Shown piece by piece: positions 57,933 to 64,000 of a stretch of 64,000 nucleotides of DNA. The number at the start of each line of letters is the position of its first letter. Within the stretch, counting starts at the first letter, position 1. Both the position numbers and the translations under genes were made by a program. Origin of the DNA: Cycas panzhihuaensis (Eukaryota; Cycadophyta); assembly GCA_023213395.1 (NCBI GenBank), contig CM041465.1, positions 220,293,741 through 220,357,740 on the forward strand, in the 5' to 3' direction. The notes under the pieces are model-generated. The model did no database searches. It was given only the letters and a program-made list of their open reading frames with translations, and was not told where the DNA came from.

Positions 57933-58315
57933 TGTTGGGGTTAATAGTCATCACCCCACTCCCACCTTCCAACCAGGAGTGCATACCTCATCTTCATCAA
58001 TTTACATATGTGGGTACTCAACATGTGTAGGTAAGTATAAGGTAAGTTTAGTTAATTTGAGTTAAGTTTATATTATTTTATTGTTATTTGAATTTTAGGG
58101 GTTGAGGAGTTTCCCTCCTCCCCCAAACCATATAATTTGAGGGGTGTGCAACCCTGGTGTTTTTAGACACCACTTAGAATATTGGACATTTGTATTACTC
58201 TCTTACAAACATGGATTGAATATACAAGTTTTGTGTATTCATGCTACTATGTAATGATGATGTATTGATGATTTATTCATTTTCTTCCCTATTCTCCATG
58301 ATTTTATTTCTTTCA
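57933..58315 (+). repeat. Element 3 5' LTR
   Basis: It begins TGTTGGGGTTAATAGTC and ends TTATTTCTTTCA. It shares ACTCCCACCTTCCAACCAGG and GAGTTTCCCTCCTCCCCCAA with element 2's LTRs in inverse orientation. Confidence 0.9.
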
Positions 58316-58330
58316 TTTAGTATCAAAGCT
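58316..58330 (+). other. Element 3 primer binding site
   Basis: TTTAGTATCAAAGCTAAGG follows the LTR directly, equal in type to that of element 2. Confidence 0.82.
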
Positions 58331-59650
58331 AAGGATTTCTGGCCTACTAAAGTTTTTTGAATAAGCAAGAAAATTTACTAATATATATAGTAAATTTACT
58401 TACAAATAAGCAAATATCGGTTATATTCATTTTCTGCAAGTTTTTTCAGTAGTTTCTTATATTTTTTATCAGAGATTTGATTATTCTTGAAGATATACTT
58501 GTGCTATAATAAAGATATTTCAGATTTTTTCTAAATTTGTGCAGGTGTATATTTGCAAATAGCAAATATCAAGTTATTATCACTCCATAAGAGGTTTTAT
58601 TAACAAGTTTTATATATTTTTATCATATATTTGACATTTTTCAAGTATATTTCATTTTTTTATCCAATACTTTTTCAAATCTATGTAGGATTTTAGCTAT
58701 AAGTAATATTTATTCAAAGTTCTCTTCAGATATGCATATTTTTATCATATATTTCACCATTTTTTAGTAGATTCTTGTCTATTTATCTTATATTTTTTTA
58801 GATTTGCACAAGAGTTCAACTACAAGCAGTACTTATTCAAAGTTTTCTTCAGATTTGCTCATTTTATCAAATATTTGATGGTTTTTTGGTTTATTTTTCT
58901 CAAATCTACAATATTTACTCAAGTTTCCTTCAAATTTTCTATATATTTTCTCATATCTTCTATATATTTTCTTAGATCTACTATATATTTTTTCAAATCT
59001 TCTTATTTTATTAATTATTTCACCATTTTTCTGGTTTATTTATTTTAGATTTGTAATATTAGCTATAGATCTATAATATTTACTTTAAATCTGTAATATT
59101 TATTCAAAGTTTTTTTAGGTTTACTATATATTCTTACAGATCTACAATATTTACTTTAAATATGTAATATTTATTCAAAGTTTTTTCAAATCTGTTATAT
59201 ATTCTTTCATATCTATAATATTTACTTTATATCTACTATATATTCTTTTAGATCTATAATATTGACTACAAATCTACCATATTTACTTTAAATCTGTAAT
59301 ATTTACTCAAGTTTTCTTTTAGATCTGTATATTTTTTCATATATTTGACTATTTTTTCAAGTTATTCATTCAGATTTATAAATTTTGGGGCATATTTAGC
59401 TTTCTAGAGGAGCATATACAATAGATCTCATCTTTGGAAGTTTATTTTTCTACTGCAAGTCTACTACAATTATCTACTAGGTTCTTCATATTTATTTTTC
59501 AAATATAAAACATATATCTCTTATTTTTCTAATATATCTGCTTCATATATTTGAAATATTTCAGATACAAACATATGCATTCTATTTATTTGATATATTT
59601 CTATTAATATATTTGAAAATTTTCTTGGTTTCATTATGGCTCTTCTGTAT
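58331..59650 (+). repeat. Element 3 LTR-proximal leader with AGATCT-rich array
   Basis: Homologous, inverted, to 5501-6597. Between about 58900 and 59340 the unit AGATCTATAATATTTACTTTAAATCTGTAATATTTATTCAAAG recurs in full and partial forms. The conserved leader edge near 59600-59650 (CTTGGTTTCATTATGGC) marks where the two copies stop matching. Confidence 0.72.
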
Positions 59651-61350
59651 CATTATATTCCTCTATTAAATGTTTTTTATTGTTATTATTTGAAATTGGT
59701 AGCTGAGAAAGCAAAAGTCGCTCCATCAACAAATTTTATTTTCCTTCTTTAACACCAAATACACTGCAGTCAAGTTGTCTTGCATCTCTAGGGTGTTAAA
59801 CCATTTTACAAAGTTTTTTTTGCATTACTATTATCTTGTTTCAAGGATTTAACAACAAATTCAAGCTTAATACCCCATCTAGTATCAGAGCTTGGTTCAA
59901 CTCTATTATTTTTCCAACATTTGGTATTAGAATATAACAAAATTGGTTTTATATTGTATTCTTTCCTCTATTTTGTAGGCATTAAAATCATTACAAGTAA
60001 CTTAAGAAAATAATGAAAATTATAATAGCAGGAAGAAATTAAACTCCAATTATTTCTTGCAAATGAAATTAAAGGCCTTGCTGCTTGCCTTCAATCTACA
60101 TTTGGTACTGATTTGGTACATTTGGTACTAGAACATTCACCTCAGTAGGAATATTTGCATGAATGCAGGCTTAATAGTTGGAAAGTGCTTATCAGATAAC
60201 ATTGAGTCTCATTGAAGCACTTAGAAGCACCTGAGGAAGAATTGATAGGTGCAAGCTCCCACACCATTGTTTCTCTCTCCAAATTCATCCTCTCTTTTGT
60301 TCCTTTTAATACAGACTGTTATTTCAAATATGACTTCTGTTGGATTCCATAGTTCAAGTTCAAGGAGACACAATCCCTAGCTTCCTTTGCATGGATTAAT
60401 CTTCACTAAGCTATTAGTAATATTTTCAGTCGTGGTAACCCTATTTGGAACACTTCCAGCTACAACAATTGTCTTTGGAAGAATTCTACTTATCTGTGAT
60501 GGAATTTCCATTGAGAGTAAGTGATCTTGCACCAGGAAGAGATCCTAAAGAACACACATCTCTAGTGGAATAGCTAGCCATCAACTAGGAGGGAATGCAT
60601 ACAAATCAATGTGTATTTGATCTCGTACTTCAGGCAATATTCCTACATAATGAATCACCAATGTAGGACTACTTCCTTCCTTTAATATCCTTCCAAAATT
60701 ACTAGAAGCATTCTTATTACCAGTATTTTCTGCTTCTAAATTCATAAAATATTATATTCTGTGTCTACTAAGGCTTAAAACCCTCCAAAAATAACATTCT
60801 TGTACTCGATCTTGGATACAAAAGAAATAATTTATTCTTAAAGTGTTAGGATTAATGACTATCAATAAATAAAATCCAGGGAAACATAAGTAAGAATTCT
60901 TGCAAGAAGATATCAACTAGTGAGACGTAATCAACAGGATTGAAGTCTTGACTTGATTATTTATACTATATAATATAATACATAGAATAAGAACATTGCA
61001 CTACCATTTTTGTATCTGCACCACACTGCAGAGTAAGCTTGATCCGCAACCACTCTTCACCTTTACCGTCACACAGCAGCAAGTGCAACCCATATGAGAT
61101 TCTATGTAATAAGACTACTGTGGCAACTAGGCTGTAGATGTTCTATCTAGGCATTCACGTAACCTTCTGGTTCTCCCCCAGTTTGTAGGTATTATTGCAT
61201 CTATACGTTGTTATGCAAAACTGTCATTTCATTTGTGGGTCTATAGCTTCTTCCATACAAGACCCATTATAATTCAAAGCTACATTTAAAAAAAAAACAT
61301 CAAAAAAGGCAAAAACATAGATCACACATTGTTCAGGAGAAAAGTATTAA

Positions 61351-61693
61351 ATTCTGTCTTTGGATGTTGCATAAAGAATCTTTGCCCTAATACGTGAGGC
61401 ATCAAGAGACCATGAAATAAAAAAGGATCTTACTCTTTTGACAAATTTTCACTTGTTATAAAGTCAAAATCAAACACAGCATATCTATAGTCATCCTCTA
61501 GAAGAGATGTTGTAAAATCATCATAGTTCTCTACTGGACCTCTAGTCTTATCCACCACAACTTGCTTTGCTTTCTCATCAATCTTAAAAGCTATATACCA
61601 ATGCACTTTCTTTCTCTTCAGCTCAAGGAAGACATGTTTGCATTCATCTGCAATGCCCATTCTTGAGGATGAATTAAACATTCTGAATGACAT
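61351..61693 (-). pseudogene. Actin-depolymerizing factor (ADF/cofilin) fragment, intron-free
   Basis: From ATG at 61693 the minus strand reads MSFRMFNSSSRMGIADECKH, then VFLELKRKKVHW, FKIDEKAKQVVVDKT and YRYAVFDFDFITSEN. Two single-base insertions in T-runs (near 61440 and 61425) then shift the frame; beyond them the sequence continues as ENCQKSKI-type, FISWSLDASRIRAKIL and YATSKDRI, where it ends. Plant ADFs are about 140 residues; about 115 are recognisable and the C-terminus is missing. ADFs sever and depolymerise actin filaments. The start codon joined to the second exon, and no intron near FISW, fit capture from spliced RNA. It is antisense to element 3. Confidence 0.9.
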
Positions 61694-61925
61694 CGATATC
61701 TATGGATAGACTGAGACAGTTAGACTCTGATAGCTAATCATTAGAACCTGTAACTCCACTAGCAGCATGACAGTGGGTAGTAGGACAGCAGAGCATGCGA
61801 AGGGGGAGAGATCCTTGGGATATTTCCCTATGTAGGCGATATTTCTCCATGGCAGCATTTTGCAGAGGCCGCATGACAAATCAGTAGAGACGTGGTGGCA
61901 GCAGCGGCAGCTTATGAGTGACAAT
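61694..61925 (-). other. Possible captured 5' untranslated part of the ADF transcript
   Basis: The sequence upstream of the ADF start is clearly less AT-rich than the surrounding leader and ends at the cargo edge. It could be the transcript's 5' leader. A frame of 74 codons runs through it but resembles nothing I know. Confidence 0.4.
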
Positions 61926-61930
61926 ATTTT

Positions 61931-63689
61931 TTTATTTAAATTTTTTTTATTTTTTTATTTCTTCTTTTATGAAGTTTTTAGAAATTTTAATTAAATTTTA
62001 TTTTATAAATTCTCAAATTCAATTTTCAAAAGCATTAGCCCCATATCTTTAGCCCCCGGTCACCTATAGCCCTCACGTGACCTTTAGCCCATCATTAAAA
62101 GGGCTAACATACCCTTATAACCTTTGTTCTTTTTTTTTTTTTTCATTTTTACATAGGGTAATTGGTATTTTTTTACTATAATATTTTACTGCATCATTAG
62201 TTTCTGACAAAACCAGTCTCATTGTGTTTAAAATTTTTTGTAGATCAATTTCAACTTGTCATATGACCAATTTGGAGTCGATTTGACCCATTTTCAGTCA
62301 ATTTAAAGTCAATTTGTGATTTTGAGTCTTTTTAAACTTTTTTACAAAATCACTTTTTTAACAAATTATATCTTATCACTGTAAGACTATTTTCCACGTA
62401 GATCTATTTTGTAGTCATCTCTTATCAATAAAATTTATTACCATTTATTATTTTATTTTTTATGATTTATTTTAATTATTATTTTAATTGACCAAAGTGA
62501 CACTTTAGTGTTTTTTTACACTTTTTAAACTTTAAAGTACATGTCACTAATTTTACTATAACTTTTCTATTTTACATCAAAATTTAGTTCTATTAGTTTT
62601 TTTGGAAAGCTAACTCACTCCCCTTTGAATTAACATTATGTTTTATAAGTTTTGAACTATTTTTGCTGGTTTTTATAAGCATTAAAGTAGAGGTACTTAA
62701 TAGCCTCCAATCTGCCATTATTACACATTTTGTATATAGTATTTCTCAAAATTTTTAATTGTAAAGATATTAAGTAGCTCTCTAAGATATATTTGATTAT
62801 TTTATAATATTCTATAAAGTTTTATTAGCATTTTATACTATTTTGAGCTCCCTGCTCCTATTATACCTCAAAAGGAGGACTGTATCTTTGGTTCATTAAA
62901 ATTTGACTTGTAGGAACCTGTTTTCAAAACGGTTAGTTCCATTAGATAGTTTTTTTATTAATCTTTTTATTGGTATAATTTCACCTTGTTCTGACATTAT
63001 TTAGTATAACTTTGGAGCTGCCAAACTTGAATTTATCTTCTAAACCTTTCTTTTAAAGGAGTTCTTCTTTTTATTCCGCATTGATCACTTATACTATATA
63101 TTTAAAACTCTCATTTGACTTTTATATAAGCTATTTTTAAGCTAATTTATAACAAAAAGTGATCTAAAACAAATGACAAGTTAAGTGGACCTGAAAATTA
63201 AACAGGTACAATTTATTTTTATTTAAAAGTTCTTCATATTCTTTATATTTCAAAGTGAAAATACTCATATATATTTTAGTTTTAGTATTATATATTATTA
63301 TCAAGGTAAAGGATTTATTGTATTGAGAGTTTATATTTATTTATTTAAAAATCAAAAGGTTAAGAATTATTTTTTATCATCAAAGTTACAATTCAGATTT
63401 GCATAATTTAAAAGAATATTTATTACATTCATTTTGGCTCCTATATTCATTTTATTTCAAAGTCTATTCCAAAGGTATACATTTATTGAAATACATTTTT
63501 TATTCATCCTTGTTAAAAAATTATATCCCTATTACACCTATAAAAGTTACATTTAGTTGATTCACTTTCAAAGGGCATTACATTTCTTTCAAAAAAATAT
63601 ATTTGAAATCATATTAGTTTGTCATTTATTGACTTCTTTAGCTTGGTAAAAGTATATCCTTTTATGTACTAAAGTTTTTTTTTAGTAAA
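61931..63689 (+). other. Element 3 gag-proximal leader, conserved with element 2
   Basis: Inverted homologue of 2469-3834, with GTCATATGACCAATTTGGAG (62257), the TTTCTGACAAAACCAGTCTC stretch (62201) and AACCTGTTTTCAAAACGGTT (62918), a near-palindrome shared by both copies. Non-coding. Confidence 0.75.
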
Positions 63690-64000
63690 ATGGTAATCAA
63701 TCATGATCAAATATAATTTCCTACATTTGATGGCCATAATTTTTCATAATGGCATAGGACAATGTAAGATTATTTCATTACACATGATCTTTGGAACTAT
63801 TTGCAACATGAATGTAATCTTAGTATTAAAGAAAATTTTAGAAAGGATAATGAAGCCTTAGAATATTATTTTGCACTATTCATGGTAGCATATTTTCTAA
63901 AGTTTGTGAATTAACAACCTCTAAATCCATATGGGATATTTTGATTTCTACTAATGAGGGAGATACCCTCAATGTATTTGATGTTGACTTTGTTAAGCAT
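63690..64000 (+). pseudogene. Element 3 gag N-terminal region, cut by window end
   Basis: From ATG at 63690: MVINHDQI, stop, FPTFDGHNFS, then DYFITHDLWNYLQHECNLSI, KENFRKDNEALEYYF, and a shifted QPLNPYGIF/ISTNEGDTLN end. It aligns with the gag of element 2 and is similarly broken. The start is the same relative position as there. Confidence 0.8.

Larger units (their letters stand above)
59651..61930. other. Element 3 central cargo block
   Basis: This block has no match in element 2 at the corresponding place. It holds the ADF fragment at its gag-proximal end. 60020-60680 is of higher complexity and includes a plus-strand stretch VVVTLFGTLPATTIVFGR (near 60440) and a minus-strand GSLPGARSLTLNGNSI (near 60530); I recognise neither. 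61020-61250 is also less AT-rich and unassigned. At the gag-proximal edge both element 2 and element 3 show TGTCAC reading toward the cargo. Confidence 0.6.
57933..64000 (+). mobile_element. Element 3: second copy of the element 2 family, plus strand, cut by window end
   Basis: A 5' LTR (57933-58315) matching element 2's LTRs is followed by a primer site, the AGATCT-rich array, a different central cargo block with an ADF fragment, the conserved gag-proximal leader, and the start of gag at 63690. The 3' half lies outside the window, so whether pol is present is unknown. Orientation is opposite to element 2. Confidence 0.87.

Noticed and set aside
1-64000. CRISPR array, tRNA or rRNA genes, bacterial operons
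   Set aside because: The repeats are LTRs and minisatellites, no cloverleaf or rRNA core was recognised, and the content is a plant nuclear repeat landscape.

Overview
The window is AT-rich plant nuclear DNA from a large, repeat-dense genome, built almost wholly from decayed LTR retrotransposons. The plant origin rests on the initiator-Met tRNA primer sites of plant Copia and chromodomain Gypsy elements and on plant-type host gene fragments (extra-large G protein, CASTOR/POLLUX channel, ADF, GH17 glucanase). A gymnosperm or similar large genome is my guess from repeat style only. I see no intact host gene, no rRNA or tRNA gene and no CRISPR array. Every coding region is broken by stops and frameshifts. 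For clarity I label the elements 1, 2, 3, A to H.

Layout. Element 1 (622-13515, minus) is a Copia whose RNase H region is split by element 2 (1364-7023, minus). Element 2 has LTRs, a 4.9 kb interior with only a gag remnant, and host gene fragments. A Gypsy remnant H (about 14650-15334, minus) abuts Copia C (minus; pieces at 15335-15709, 22526-23996 and 30815-31095). Copia C is interrupted by Copia A (15710-22525, plus) and Copia B (23997-30814, plus). Gypsy D (32366-43917, minus) is split inside its reverse transcriptase by Copia E (34317-41889, plus; perfect ATAAT target duplication). Two related minus-strand Copias follow: F1 (43918-48689) and F2 (48690-53756). Region G (53757-57932) has no recognisable coding but several tandem-repeat blocks and a promoter-like minus-strand TATA region. 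Element 3 (57933 to beyond the window end, plus) is a second copy of the element 2 family, in the opposite orientation.

The most interesting content is in the untranslated leaders between primer site and gag. Elements 2 and 3 share both leader flanks, but the middle block differs. In element 2 it holds fragments of an extra-large G protein gene and a CASTOR/POLLUX-type channel gene; in element 3 it holds an intron-free actin-depolymerizing-factor fragment. Copia B carries a beta-1,3-glucanase fragment in its leader. All four fragments lie antisense to the element carrying them. This looks like a gag-only LTR family with an exchangeable cargo site, plus an independent capture by a full Copia.

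A second pattern is a roughly 450 bp leader module shared by A, B, F1 and (truncated) F2, although A, B and F have different LTRs. Gene names rest on motif recognition by eye, and boundaries of decayed domains are approximate.
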